Shown in pieces: positions 33,491-44,554 of a stretch of DNA of 64,000 bases. Source of the DNA: Bombyx mori (lineage: Eukaryota > Arthropoda > Insecta > Lepidoptera > Bombycidae); NCBI RefSeq assembly GCF_030269925.1, contig NC_085131.1:7611501-7675500 (forward strand), given 5' to 3'. A model generated the notes under the pieces. That model was not told where the DNA came from. It did not search any database and saw only the letters and a list, made by a program, of their open reading frames with translations. The first letter of the stretch is position 1. Every line of letters starts with the position of its first letter. Both the position numbers and the translations under genes were made by a program.

Positions 33491-34944
33491 AAAATTATCG
33501 GTCTAAGGTGTTAAGAGCTTACTGAAGACCATATTTATAAGTTTACTGTGACCCAAATGTCATCACTTATCATGAAACACGAGGTTCAAATTTAAATGGC
33601 ATCGTAATAAGCGCCGTCATTCCGGCCACACTTCAACTTTACGTCCTATAGAAGAGAGCGGATCCCCAGGCTTCTTAGAGCTATTTCGTGGAGTGAATAG
33701 GTGGTATTTGAAACAAAACATTATGAACATCACACAAAATTGGCCATTCAGAGCCACCGGGTAATTTCTTCATTAGTCTGTCCGTAACTAGCACTGAGTT
33801 TTAGGCAATTCAGTGTATGTTAAGTTGTAAGCGACTATAATGTTCCACGTAGGTAATTTGTAACTAAATATTTCTAGTATTATTTAGTTTGACTTCATTC
33901 TGTTCAATGTTTTACTTAAATTGTACGACTATACTATACTCGTTGATTATGTGTGGTATTAAACTCTACACTGTTTAGACACAAGATGTTTCCATGCTAA
34001 TAATTCCGATACCTAGTTAGATAGAACTTTTTCTACTGCCGCCTCCAGAATTCGAACCTTCGAAGCCGCCTCTGAATTCATCTAAATAAGGAAAACCAGC
34101 CCTGGGATGGATGCGTTAAAAGGCAAAACTTCTAAATACACTCCTGTTTTGCGAAATAGTCATGTACCTATTAAGTAACACTCACGAATTGTCACCATGC
34201 GTAAATCGTACAAGAAGGTCTGAAGTCTAATATCGTTAATGTCGTAGCTTAGTGTTAAATCGAGCGTTGTATTCCTAGAATTAGAACGATTCGCGCGGAA
34301 TCGAACAATCACATTGATTTGAGGCTTTCGCATCGCTGCGTAGAAATTGAACAATCATTGTTGGAATCTCGTTTAATGGACGCGACGGTACATGTGCGGA
34401 TTATTGATTAATTTTCTCCTTTCTTCCAACGTACTTTTTTAATTAATTTAAATTAGAGGCTATCTATGTGTTCGAATTACAATAAATCGAACGCGGGGTT
34501 TTTGACAGAAATATCTAGAAATAAATATTCATCTTTGTAGGATTGGTAAGAACGGAACTATGAAAAGAGTGTGGAACGGAGCGTTAAGATGTGAGTGAGA
34601 GAAAATGGAAAGAAAGGGAGAAGAGAATGACAGAGAAAAGGAAGACGCCGAAGACGGTTAAAAAATGAGCAAGGCGTAATAAAAGTGTTAGTTAATATTT
34701 AAATTATTATTATAATAGAAGATTTTGGAACAGTGGAAGTTTTATTTTATGCGCTGCGATCCCTATTCTACATCTATATTGTACAAAGAAGTAATAATTG
34801 AATCCAATGAGCAGAAAATATTGCATAGTAATTATATTTTCAGTTATAACCTGCTGAAACAGAACTGAAGATGTAAGAAACATAATAGAGAATAGTTAAA
34901 ACTTTCTTTAAGGTAGAAAAATCTTAAATTTAACGAAAATAAAA

Positions 34945-35015
34945 GAGAACTTTGTGGCGACGCTTGGGGAGGCCTGTGTCCCGCAGTGGACGTTTGTGGA
35001 CTGAAAGAAGAAGAT
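34945..35015 (+). repeat. RTE LINE 3' tail
   Basis: GGGGAGGCCTGTGTCCCGCA followed by GTGGACGTTTGTGGACTGAA is the conserved 3' end of the RTE-like LINE family, here with an AAGAAGATAAT-type tail. Only this end remains. Confidence 0.5.
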
Positions 35016-35358
35016 AATAAAAATATTCAACAACACGAACACAATGTACAGCGTATAACTAAATAAAAGTTTCTAGAAATTTCCTAATAAATAATTACAC
35101 AGATGAAAAAAGAAAGTGATAAAATAAGATGCAAACCTAGCTATCTCAAGTGGCACATCTGTTTGTAGTAGTAATACCCTATCATTTTCTGTGATACAAA
35201 CAAAACCACAGCTTAGATATCATCAAGTTATCTTAATACTGCATTTACAATACAGCATTTTTAATGCTGTGGATAGTTAGCGGACGGCCCGTCAGAGGAA
35301 ATATAAATCAGTCATAAAAATTTGTAGATTTACGTCACAGTACAATCGGTAAAATGCG

Positions 35359-35608
35359 TTTTTTTTTGTTTGCTATTGCCTAGATGTGTGGACGAGCTCA
35401 CAGCCCACCTGGTGTTAAGTGGTTACTGGAACGCATAGACATCTACAACGTAAATGCGCCACACATCTTGAGATATAAGTTCTAAGGTCTCAGTATAGTT
35501 ACAACGGCTGCCCCACCCTTCAAACCAAAACGCATTACTGCTTCACGGCAGAAATAGGTGGGGCGGTGGTACCTACCCGTGCGGACTCACAAGAGGTCCT
35601 ACCACCAG
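35359..35608 (-). mobile_element. Bm1 SINE, headless
   Basis: A well-conserved minus-strand Bm1 body and tail, truncated at the same CTGGTGGTAGG position as the copy at 31586. Confidence 0.85.
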
Positions 35609-35890
35609 AAAATATAAAAGCCGTATAGTTCCTTTTCTCTGAGGACACTTCAGTATTTAACGGTATTTCGAGCACACGGAGACATTCCAATTGTCAATTA
35701 GTGTAGCGGGCGAGTTAACGCGTTGCTTCGAACTGTCGAAATGGGGGCACTGCCGGCTAAAACGACACGGGACCGAACTCTGAACTAATTGGCGATGCGT
35801 CCGACAGCGCGATCAGAGAACTATACGCATCGAATCTTTCAATTACCTAATTTGATTTCGGGAGACGAATGCAATAAATTTGCGTCCGAC

Positions 35891-35948
35891 TTTGAACACC
35901 GATCGTCTATTCTAATAATAATATTAGAATAGACGATCGGTGTTCAAA
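35891..35948. repeat. Perfect palindrome, 27-bp arms and 4-base loop
   Basis: The left arm 35891-35917 (starting TTTGAACACCGATCGTC) and the right arm 35922-35948 are exact reverse complements around ATAA. It lies immediately before the Helitron-like segment. Confidence 0.95.
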
Positions 35949-35949
35949 A

Positions 35950-36379
35950 TCGGTGTTCTTTATAAAAAGAGGAAAGATTTTTTTGTTATAGGCTCCGGAA
36001 CTACTGAACCGATTTAAAAAAATATTTCACTGTTTGGAAGCTACACTGTTCTCGAGTGACATAGGCTATAATCTTTTTTGCAAAAAATTAGGGATCTTTA
36101 CTAAAACTTCAATAATGTAACCCAAGGTGTAAAAAAATTACCTAAAATTTTAATATGCTTTAAATCGCGTGCACTGCGAAAAATATTGATGATAGAATAA
36201 AATAATGTACTACAACTTTGTTGAACACATTATTATTTACAAAAAGTGTCGCGACAGCATATATCTAACGATTACAGTTATGCCTCAAGAAGTGTTCTTT
36301 TATTTTAAAAAATAAAACAACGTCAAATATCGTTGATTTTTTTGTTAAAGACCCGAGCGCAGCCGGTGCGGGGCGCTAG
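35950..36379 (+). mobile_element. Helitron-like repeat ending CTAG
   Basis: The interior has the phrase GGCTCCGGAACTACTGAACC and AGTGACATAGGCTATAATC, a very common moth repeat. The 3' end is GC-rich (CGCAGCCGGTGCGGGGCG) and finishes CTAG before T, as Helitrons do. The left limit is uncertain. Confidence 0.45.
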
Positions 36380-36385
36380 TAACCA

Positions 36386-37830
36386 ATATTTTTGTTTAGG
36401 ATATTTGGAGCTTGGGCTCCTGCTGGCTGCTTGGCTGGATGTAGCTTGTTCTTGTTCTATATATGTATTTAGCATAGAAATTTTAGCAGTCATTCAATTG
36501 TCCCAAGCTAGGACGTTATTAAATTTTCATTTTGCCTCCCATTTCGTACTGGATTCACTTGGAGTAGACAGTAATTGGAGTAAAATTTATTTTAAAATAT
36601 CTGGACATTTTAACACATAATTTAAACATTACAACACAATTTAGAAACATTTCTATTGGTTGTGATGGTTTCGATTTTGAATTGACATGTAAACTTTCAT
36701 AAAAAAATTCTGTTGTAACAAAAATAAGTGCCTGAATTCGAAATAACCTAATAGAAACTTAATGGCGACAAAAGTTATTAAGCAGAGGTAATAGTGTAGC
36801 AACAACAATTTGTTTAAGATAAATAAATTTTTTATTACAAATTTAATTTATATACATAAAAAAACATAAATATGTAGCATAAAACAACTAAAATATTTTA
36901 TAAACATAAGTATGAATGTATCAGAAAAGAAATCAATAAAAAAATAGTTTATTGCATCACAAAAATAAGCATATCAAGAAAACATTAAAATACCGAAAAT
37001 ATTCCTTCGTTCCTCTCTTAAAATATATTTTTGATGAAATGAAAACAGTTTTTAGCGGTTTTATTTCTTAGAAATCACTTTTAAAAATTTATCCGCGACA
37101 CCTGTACGTTCCCACGTCTTCTAAATAAAAAAATAAAAAAAAGTAAACAAATCTCTAAGTCATTGCAACATTTGCCTCTTCAAAGATCAAAAGCAGACTT
37201 CGAGAGGTTCTCGGGGGGGCAAATCCGATACTTGATATTTTCGAAGGTTTCCCTAATTTGTTTACAAGAATCTACACAGAATATTCGATGAATTCATGCT
37301 CTCTAATAAAGGTCAACTCCCAGAAATGTATCTTACATATTTACGGTCATCGTTTGTCTTAATTATTTTTGAAGTTTGTAGATAACTTACAGATACTACT
37401 ATCTATGTTATTGTGCAGCAAATGTGAATCACTTGTATCGGGTTAATTTTATTTCCATCCGTGGTGAACTTTTGGTAATTTATCGAAACAAAGAACATTA
37501 TGCATGTCACAGTATTGTGTCGATCAGCTTGGCATGCATACAATCTATATGCTAATTTTCCATTTGGAGATTTCGGACATAAAGTCTCGGATGAAGAATC
37601 GATAGATATTTTAAGATAGCAAACTAATTTATAGACATTTCTTTGCTAGTTTGCATTATCTGTGTAAATTCCAAATCTAAATTTCACCATAAACCAATCA
37701 TAAACTGGAAAACTCTGATTAATAATTACAATGATCCTGCTTATTTCTGTCACGAAGTTACATATTTCAGTATGAAATGACAGATATACGCGAAAATTTT
37801 GAAAATATAGTTGATTAATTAATTTTTTTT
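36386..37830. other. AT-rich spacer
   Basis: No convincing exon or repeat. An open frame at 36333-36620 begins inside the preceding repeat and is not gene-like. Confidence 0.4.
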
Positions 37831-37837
37831 TTCCCGA

Positions 37838-37998
37838 TCCGGTAGTAGATTCATCTGCGAAGCAGCTGCTCTTGAGTTATTAGGTCTCCTTCGGAGGCGC
37901 TCGGGCAGCTGTTAGCTAATCCCACCCCTCCTGGCTGAGGCTTTGCTTGCCCACCTGTCCTGGTGAAACTGGAAAGCCCTCAGGGCTACCAGTAATCA
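37838..37998 (-). repeat. Dispersed repeat family E, copy 2
   Basis: The inverse of 22345-22565: GGCGCTCGGGCAGCTGTTAG, CTAATCCCACC and CCCACCTGTCCTGGTGAAAC are shared, with GATCCGGTAGTAGATTCATC at one end. Confidence 0.6.
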
Positions 37999-38039
37999 TT
38001 CAATCATAAAAAAGAATACACACAGCCCCTACGCACATA

Positions 38040-38165
38040 TTTTGACATATGAAGCTGAACTCTCAACTATATTATGCAACGACTGTACCCCACCCCTAAT
38101 AGGGAATAATACTGTGTCGCGGCAGAAAAAAAACCAAGATGATTACAGATACACGTGCAGACTTA
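38040..38165 (-). mobile_element. Bm1 SINE fragment, diverged
   Basis: Plus shows CAACGACTGTACCCCACCC and a CGCGGCAGAAA core in Bm1 order, heavily mutated. Confidence 0.4.
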
Positions 38166-38760
38166 CCCCAATCATAGTGTGTAATCAACAATATTAAAAA
38201 CGCTTGTAACATTTTGCATAGTTCCAAGTACTCAATTGCCTCAAACGTACTTCAAATACCTATTGGAAAAACCCTTCGAATAGTACAAATCAGTGAAGCT
38301 TCTCTGATTATTTATTTTAAAGCCAACAATACTTATTATGTAGATCCTTATGGTCGATTTGCCTAATCCGTGATTGAAAGTTGCCTTGTTGCGATGTTTT
38401 TCGCCGTTCCGAGGGATAACTAAGGGATTGTATGGATCCGCGGAGCTTCCAAATTCCCTTCCCTTTCAATTTCGATGATGGCCTCTTATATTGTAAATAC
38501 AGGTAATTGGTGAAAATATTATTCGTTGAATGTCCGATTTGTGAGTTTACATTGAAGAATTAGATTTTTATATCAGCGAAACTGCTTGAACGGGTTAATC
38601 TCCCGTTTTTAATTGTCATTATATTATTTTCGATTTTGCGAATACTTCATCATAGTTTCCTAAGACTGATAGAGCCGTAAAAGTAGTTTTAACTATATTT
38701 ATGACTCTTAAACATCGAAGATCTGTATAATGTTTGCATACGTTCAATTTTAGTAAGTTA

Positions 38761-38992
38761 CTAGCTGTACCCGTCCGCTTCGCTGGGCATTTAAAATTAA
38801 CATTATTATTTCTTATCCCCACAAAGATTCTCATCATTAACACCCCCGCAACTGGTGTAGGGGGTCCAACTCTCATATAAATATTAGCCTATCCATGAAG
38901 TACATGTATTTTCTACATGGATACCAAGTTTCAAGTCAATCGGATGCACGGTTGAGTAGTTATAACGGAACATCCGTAAAAACCACTGTAGA
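38761..38992 (-). mobile_element. Helitron-like non-autonomous element, copy 2
   Basis: Minus-strand relative of 28728-28927 with TCTACAGTGG at its 5' end and a subterminal GC stem (GCCCAGCGAAGCGGACGGG), ending CTAG. It carries about 45 bp absent from copy 1, around CACCCCCGCAACTGG. Confidence 0.55.
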
Positions 38993-39625
38993 TTTATATA
39001 TTAGTACAGATTTTATGTAATATTTGGTGGCTGGGCGTTTCTTGAGCCGGCTTAGCATCAGTCAAAAATTCTGATTTGAAAGGTGGGCTATAAATATGAT
39101 TGAAATTTTTAGTTCTCTCGTCTCAAGGTGAGCGGTGGCACTTACGTTATGACCTTTAAGAATTCCAATAAACATTTAAATGAAATGAAAAAAAAAATTG
39201 TTGTGTTCTATTTATGCCCTTTGTGAAATAGTGAGACCCGAACAAACAAAGTGTTGCAATATTTATGACCAGTAAAAGCGACAAAAACTGTAAATTCTGA
39301 TATCATTCTATATTTAGTAGCAGCGTCCATTAACAGTAAATAAGTATTTAAGGTGACAATAAAAGCTATACATTCCTTCACAGTACCAATTGTTAATATT
39401 TATAGTAAACTAAGGACACGGCTGTTCTATAATGGTGCGGTTTCAGAAATCGTCACAGGAAACAAGAAAACAAAATTTTTAACTTTAATTTAATATATTT
39501 GGAACAATTACAATTAAATGATATATATGTGACTCAATGATGTTTAAATAACATAAAATATACAATGCTAACAGGAGATTGCGGGAAATAGATGTTTGAC
39601 TTTGGATTATTTTTTATTAATTGTA

Positions 39626-40932
39626 CCTAGTCAGGTCATAAATTCTGTCACATGTTTAATGTAAAATAATTGAAACAAGTTTATTCATTATCTAACCATT
39701 CATATACCAAAATGAACTTAACAAAACATAGATTCTTATGACACTAAAGTTTATTCAAAATGACCTCCGTGATTTTGAATACAGGCCTTCAATCTGCGCG
39801 GCCAGTCGTCTATCGCAGCACGAACGAGGTCCATGTCAATATCGGCGGCTGCCTTAATCAAGGATGTCTTGAGTGACTCCAAATTGGAATGAGGCTTTGA
39901 GCACGCCTTTTCCTCCAAATGTTGCCATATCTTGTAATCTAACGGATTCAAATCTGGACTGGAGGAGGGCCAGTCTTCGTGCCGGATGAAGTCGATTTCA
40001 CGCGCCGCCAGCCAATCTTGTGTGCTCTTCGCTCTATGAGCTGGCGCCGAATCTTGTTGGAATACCCAGTGCCTGTTATTGAACATGGTATGAGAAACAG
40101 GTTCCACAAGGTTCGTCAGGACTGTATTTTGATACACAACTGCATTCGTTTTTACACCTTTCTCACAAAAATGTACCTCTGTTAAGCCCCAATAAGAAAC
40201 TTCCAACCATACCATGAGCGAGGATGGAAAATGACCTCGTTGGATACGCGGAATACTGTTGCTCGCTTCTTCACTACTGTGTGCGTACACCTTATCATTT
40301 TGTTTGTTGTAGCTCTCTTCTACGGTAAAAATTTTTTCATCCGAAAAAAGAATTTCCCGATATTTTTTTCCCGCGTACCGCTTCAACAAAGCGCGGCATT
40401 TCTTCAGTCTCAGGTCCATTAGACGAGCATTCAAACGATGTCCTGTTTTTCTTCGATATGCCCGAAGCCCTAAGTCTTCATGTAACACCCTTTTCACCGT
40501 GGTTCTGCTTGACCTCATCTGAAGGGCCAACAGTTTCTGCTTACGTTTGGGATTTCTTTGAATTCGCGCCTTCACAGCTTTTATCACTGCTGGAGTCCTA
40601 ACAGACCGAGGGCGACCACTTCTTGACCTGTCATCTACACTAAAGTCTTCATTGTATCGTTTGATGGTACGATAAACGAATCTTTTGGTTATATTCAAAT
40701 TTTTCAGTATGTTAAAAATTTGAATTGGCGCGTAACCGCAACGATGCAACGCAATAACTGCAATACGGTTTTCTTTAAGCGTCCACTCCATATTTAAAAA
40801 TGAGTAAAATTCTAAAAGTATACATTTTTATTTTCATGAACAATTCGAAATTCGAATTCAATAAACTTTTTTGTGCCCAGCACTCTAAAAGAAAAGTTTT
40901 TACTGTGTGACAATACTTATGACCTGACTAGT
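39626..40932 (-). mobile_element. Mariner-like element of DD37D (maT) type, 1.3 kb
   Basis: Near-perfect inverted ends (CTAGTCAGGTCATAA at the left, its inverse at the right, similarity extending through TGTCACA) are flanked by TA on both sides (39624-39625, 40933-40934). The single ORF fills most of the 1307 bp. The structure is complete. Confidence 0.85.
39751..40791 (-). CDS. Mariner DD37D transposase, uninterrupted
   Basis: 346 aa, the usual length for maT transposases, cutting and pasting its own element at TA sites. An N-terminal paired-like helix-turn-helix region (residues 1-115) includes the GRPR linker near 60. The catalytic DDE/D triad is Asp151 (ILFSDEKIF), Asp247 (VFQQDSAPAH) and Asp285 (SPDLNPLDY). 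Thirty-seven residues between the last two Asp define DD37D. The end is GGHFE, as in relatives. No stop or frameshift is visible. One oddity is VWLEVSYWG where relatives usually have VWGGVS, which may weaken activity. Confidence 0.9.
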   Translation of the reverse strand: MEWTLKENRIAVIALHRCGYAPIQIFNILKNLNITKRFVYRTIKRYNEDFSVDDRSRSGRPRSVRTPAVIKAVKARIQRNPKRKQKLLALQMRSSRTTVKRVLHEDLGLRAYRRKTGHRLNARLMDLRLKKCRALLKRYAGKKYREILFSDEKIFTVEESYNKQNDKVYAHSSEEASNSIPRIQRGHFPSSLMVWLEVSYWGLTEVHFCEKGVKTNAVVYQNTVLTNLVEPVSHTMFNNRHWVFQQDSAPAHRAKSTQDWLAAREIDFIRHEDWPSSSPDLNPLDYKIWQHLEEKACSKPHSNLESLKTSLIKAAADIDMDLVRAAIDDWPRRLKACIQNHGGHFE

Positions 40933-41642
40933 TATCTTTTATACGAGTATTTATGTACCAGGATTTTTAGACTATAAATAAATCCGTATTTACCTTAATT
41001 ATATTTACATTTGTCTAATCTACAGAAATTGCCACTATTTTAAATTATGCATACGCAGTTAATTTACCCATTCATATGAGGAGACTAAGTAATTTTATGT
41101 CGATACTGAGGAAACTAAATATTTTATTAGATATCTGAAAACATTTATTAAATTGCGTTTTAATCCGCCGAATGAGTTTCAACTTTAAATGATATATAAT
41201 TTGAAAATATGATTTTCTATGATTTCTATGATTTTCTCTCACTTTTGGAAGTACAAAAAATCGCTTAATGTTATACAGGACACCATTAAGGAAGTCCGTT
41301 GCTTGTCGTCTATTGATGCACAAGGGAAATCACTAGGAAACAGTAATTATACGTTTTATACTTTTCCTCCACTGGATTTGCATCTTCGGTTTGAATTGTT
41401 TTATTTGTATAGATTATAAATATCAAACATTTTGTTTTACAAAAATATTATATTGTTTTAATTGGTTGTTTTTGCAGTCCTTGTCATGTTGTCATGTCTA
41501 AGCATTCGTACTGTATGTGGAAATTAATAATTATGTTATGTTTTTTTTTTTTACATTAGATATAGATGGTTTAGTAGTATTTAATTATAGTGTTCTGTTT
41601 TTATAGTTACATAGTTTAATATACGGATGGGTATCGGGAGCG

Positions 41643-41800
41643 TGGGGCGTCATCCAACCAGGTGGACCGACGACTTAGTGCGCACGGCGGGAAGTCGTTG
41701 GATGCGGAAAGCGGAGGACCGCATTATGTGGAAGGCATTGGGGAAGGCCTATGTCCAGCAGTGGGCTGATAAAGGCTGATGATGATGATAATAGCTTACT
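41643..41800 (+). pseudogene. RTE-like LINE 3' end
   Basis: The plus frame gives GRHPTRWTDDLVRTAGSRW, then RKAEDRIMWKALGKAYVQQW, DKG and stop, followed by a (TGATGA)n tail. This is the characteristic terminus of RTE elements. Confidence 0.7.
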
Positions 41801-42154
41801 ATTATATTAGAATTTCTCAGTGTTATGAAATATGTCATCGACTTATGGATGCAGCTTATGGCAGATTATGGTTTGCCAGATAAACTTACAATCCACCGAG
41901 TAAATGGTTATCGTTGCTAGACAAACTTCTTGCCGCTGGACTCCTTGAGATCACATGGCGGTCATACTTGTGTTGTAAAATAGCTGTCCTACTCTTCAAA
42001 CCATATCAATACTTCAACGTATAAATAACAATACCGAGGTAGATATTATTAATGTCCTCTAAGTGAAATAAGCATTTTCTGGATCTCGAGACACAGCACT
42101 AATTAAACTTAGCTGAGAAGTCAAACTGTCAATGCGACATAGTTTGTTTTATTT

Positions 42155-42273
42155 CTTATAGCGACCCACCCTCGCTTCGCTTCGGAAACATTAAATTTTA
42201 TTAATGATAGCTGTCCCGCGACGTTACTCGTGGCTATTCTCGTACCACGGGCGACGCCGCGGGGCAAAGCTAG
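42155..42273 (+). mobile_element. Helitron-like 3' terminus
   Basis: The GC-rich segment (GGGCGACGCCGCGGGGCAAA) ends GCTAG|T as in other Helitron-like ends here. The left limit is unclear. It is followed by a repeat with CCAGACAGACAGACAGACAG. Confidence 0.4.
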
Positions 42274-42572
42274 TCTAAAAAGTAGCTTAAGTTACTCCTT
42301 ATATCATCAGCTACCTATCAGTGAAAGTCCCGTCAAAATCGGTCCAGCCGTTCCAGAGATTAGCCGGAACAACCAGACAGACAGACAGACAGACAAAAAT
42401 TTGTAAAAAATGTTATTTTGGTGTATGTATCGTATATATATTCATATGCATGTAGTAAAGCGAGGCTATTTCAATATTACAAACAGACACTCCAATTTTA
42501 TTTATATTTATAGATAATTAGTTTCAATCTAATAAATTAAACAAAAATCATTCACAAAAAATTAATACAAAC

Positions 42573-42992
42573 TTAATTACCGTCTAACTTCTTTGGTTTC
42601 AATGTAGACCGACGCTGGGGCACAAATTCCATATCAGTGTTTTTACTGACATTTCCTTGTTCAATTCTATCGTTATATTTGAGGTTCACTGACCCCATCT
42701 TTTGAGAAGCAGATGCGATTATAGACGCAACAGTGAACGAGGGATGCGGTAAATCCGGGATTTGTGAAATATAATAATCCTTTAAGCTTTGTTGTTCGTC
42801 TTTGACTGTGGTATCGTTAATTTCGTTGGATAGTTCGAAGGATATATCTGTGACCTCATTCAAGTCAAACGAATCTTCTTTTTGCTTCCGGTAGTACGAA
42901 AGGCGCAAGTGAGAGTAGTCGTCAATAAAATTATCTGTTGTGTTTTCTTCTTTGATTGTATCAGAATGTTGCACACTAGTTTCTTCCGACAT
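42573..42992 (-). CDS. Hypothetical 139-aa acidic protein, single exon
   Basis: The ORF starts MSEETSVQHSDTIKEENTTD and ends RRSTLKPKKLDGN. It is hydrophilic, rich in Asp, Glu and Ser, with a basic C-terminus and no signal peptide, membrane segment or motif I recognise. Support for a real gene: the AATAAA at 42502-42497 (minus) lies about 70 bases after the stop, the frame is long for this AT-rich region, and it does not overlap any repeat. Against: no homologue recognised and no clear promoter. Function unknown. Confidence 0.45.
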   Translation of the reverse strand: MSEETSVQHSDTIKEENTTDNFIDDYSHLRLSYYRKQKEDSFDLNEVTDISFELSNEINDTTVKDEQQSLKDYYISQIPDLPHPSFTVASIIASASQKMGSVNLKYNDRIEQGNVSKNTDMEFVPQRRSTLKPKKLDGN

Positions 42993-43552
42993 ATTTTACG
43001 TTAAAATCAAATCAGCAGCAAATATTAATTTGACGTTTAGATTTCAATTAAATGTATCGACTCGTAGGTAGTCGTAATTATTACGAACATGACAATTGTA
43101 TGTGTAGGTAGACTTAGTTTCGTTTATAAGTTATCGAAATAAACTTATTTCTAAAAATGACTGATTTTTGGAACGAAGTTCCTTATGGGACGATGCGGAG
43201 GGGTACCCTAATTGGAAAAAAACGTCCGTAACGTAAGATTTTTATTAGTAATGCACACAGTGTACGACTTAACTTTATAATAACGTACAAAAAATAACAT
43301 ATTTTTTCATCATTCATTGACCACGATCTCAGAGCGTTCGTTTGCGCAATACACTAACTCTTATGCAAACAACCGTGAATGAAGTGTACCACAATAAGTT
43401 CGCACGTTACCGAATGACCGTGGGTTGTTGCGAAACCTCCAGTTTTATTTTCTTTATACCTCGAATAGAACTTAAAATTTATATTTTTATATTATGGAAC
43501 TTCGTTCCTATCCGGTGTCCCACGACACCACACATCTTTTCTTTTTATTAAA

Positions 43553-43754
43553 TTTTTTTATAGCTTAGATGGGTGGACGAGTTCACAGCCCACATGGTGT
43601 TAAGTGGTTAGTAGGTTAGGTTAACGTAAATGCCCACCTACCTTGAGATATAAGTTCTAAGGTTTCAACTATAGTTACAACGGCTGCCCCACCCTTCAAA
43701 CCGAAACGCATTACTGCTTCACGGCAGAAATAGACAGGGTGGAGGTCTTACCAC
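43553..43754 (-). mobile_element. Bm1 SINE, headless, internally rearranged
   Basis: Minus-strand Bm1 with T-run on plus. A GTAGGTTAGGTTAACG patch replaces the normal ...GGAGCCCATAGACATC... segment. It faces the next Bm1 copy across about 80 bp. Confidence 0.75.
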
Positions 43755-43833
43755 GTAAAGTAATTACGTATAGTTTGGCGTATTATTGTTTTAAAAGGTT
43801 GCGTAACATTATTGTTTTAAATGGTATATAGAG

Positions 43834-44278
43834 CAAGTCGTCGTGGCCTAAAGAATAAGACGTCCGGTGCATTCGTGTTGAAGCGATGCACCGGTGTTCG
43901 AATCCCGCAGGCGGGTACCAATTTTTCTAATGAAATACGTACTCAACAAATGTTTACGATTGACTTCCACGGTGAAGGAATAACATCGTGTAATAAAAAC
44001 CAAACCCGCAAAATTATAATTTGCGTAATCACTGGTGGTAGGACCTCTTGTGAGTCCGCACGGGTAGGTACCACCACCCCACCTATTTCCGCCGTGAAGC
44101 AGTAATGCGTTTCGGTTTGAAGGGTGGGGTAGCCGTTGTAACTATACTGAGACCTTAGAACTTATATCTCGAGGTGGGTGGCGCATTTACGTTGTAGATG
44201 TCTATGGGCTCCAGTAACCACTTAACACCAGGTGGGCTGTGAGCTCGTCCATCCATCTAAGCAATAAAAAAAAAAAAA
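43834..44278 (+). mobile_element. Bm1 SINE, full length
   Basis: Complete head (box A GTGGCCTAAAGAA; box B GTGTTCGAATCCCG), body and long A-tail. It ends 3 bases before the left edge of the SDMA duplication unit A. Confidence 0.9.
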
Positions 44279-44500
44279 GAGTTTATCGTACCGTGACATT
44301 TTCAAGTACGCATGATTATTCTTATTAACCAAAAAAACTGTCGTTTAATGTTGTGGATGAAGTTATACACTATCACGATGCGTGAGAGTGAGATTGGTAT
44401 TCCTGATCACTGGAAACCGACAAATAATCCGTCGATAACAATACTATCTCGATAACTATACATGACAACAGATCTTACCAACGCAGAATCCACAGCCGGC

Positions 44501-44529
44501 TATAAAAGGTGGAGTGAATGTTTCTCAGT
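44501..44529 (+). promoter_or_regulatory. SDMA-A core promoter (TATA and initiator)
   Basis: TATAAAAG at 44501-44508, then TCAGT at 44525-44529, the arthropod initiator, with A+1 at 44527, 26 bases downstream. The leader to the ATG is about 28 nt. Confidence 0.75.
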
Positions 44530-44554
44530 ACCACAGCGAAGTAATCCGGGAAAA

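Noticed and set aside
40231..40422. Plus-strand frames within 39979-40422
   Set aside because: Antisense of the mariner transposase.
44462..44554. Upstream in-frame ATG as SDMA-A start
   Set aside because: It lies 5' of the TATA box and initiator, so it would not be transcribed; the ATG at 44555 begins a proper signal peptide and matches copy B.
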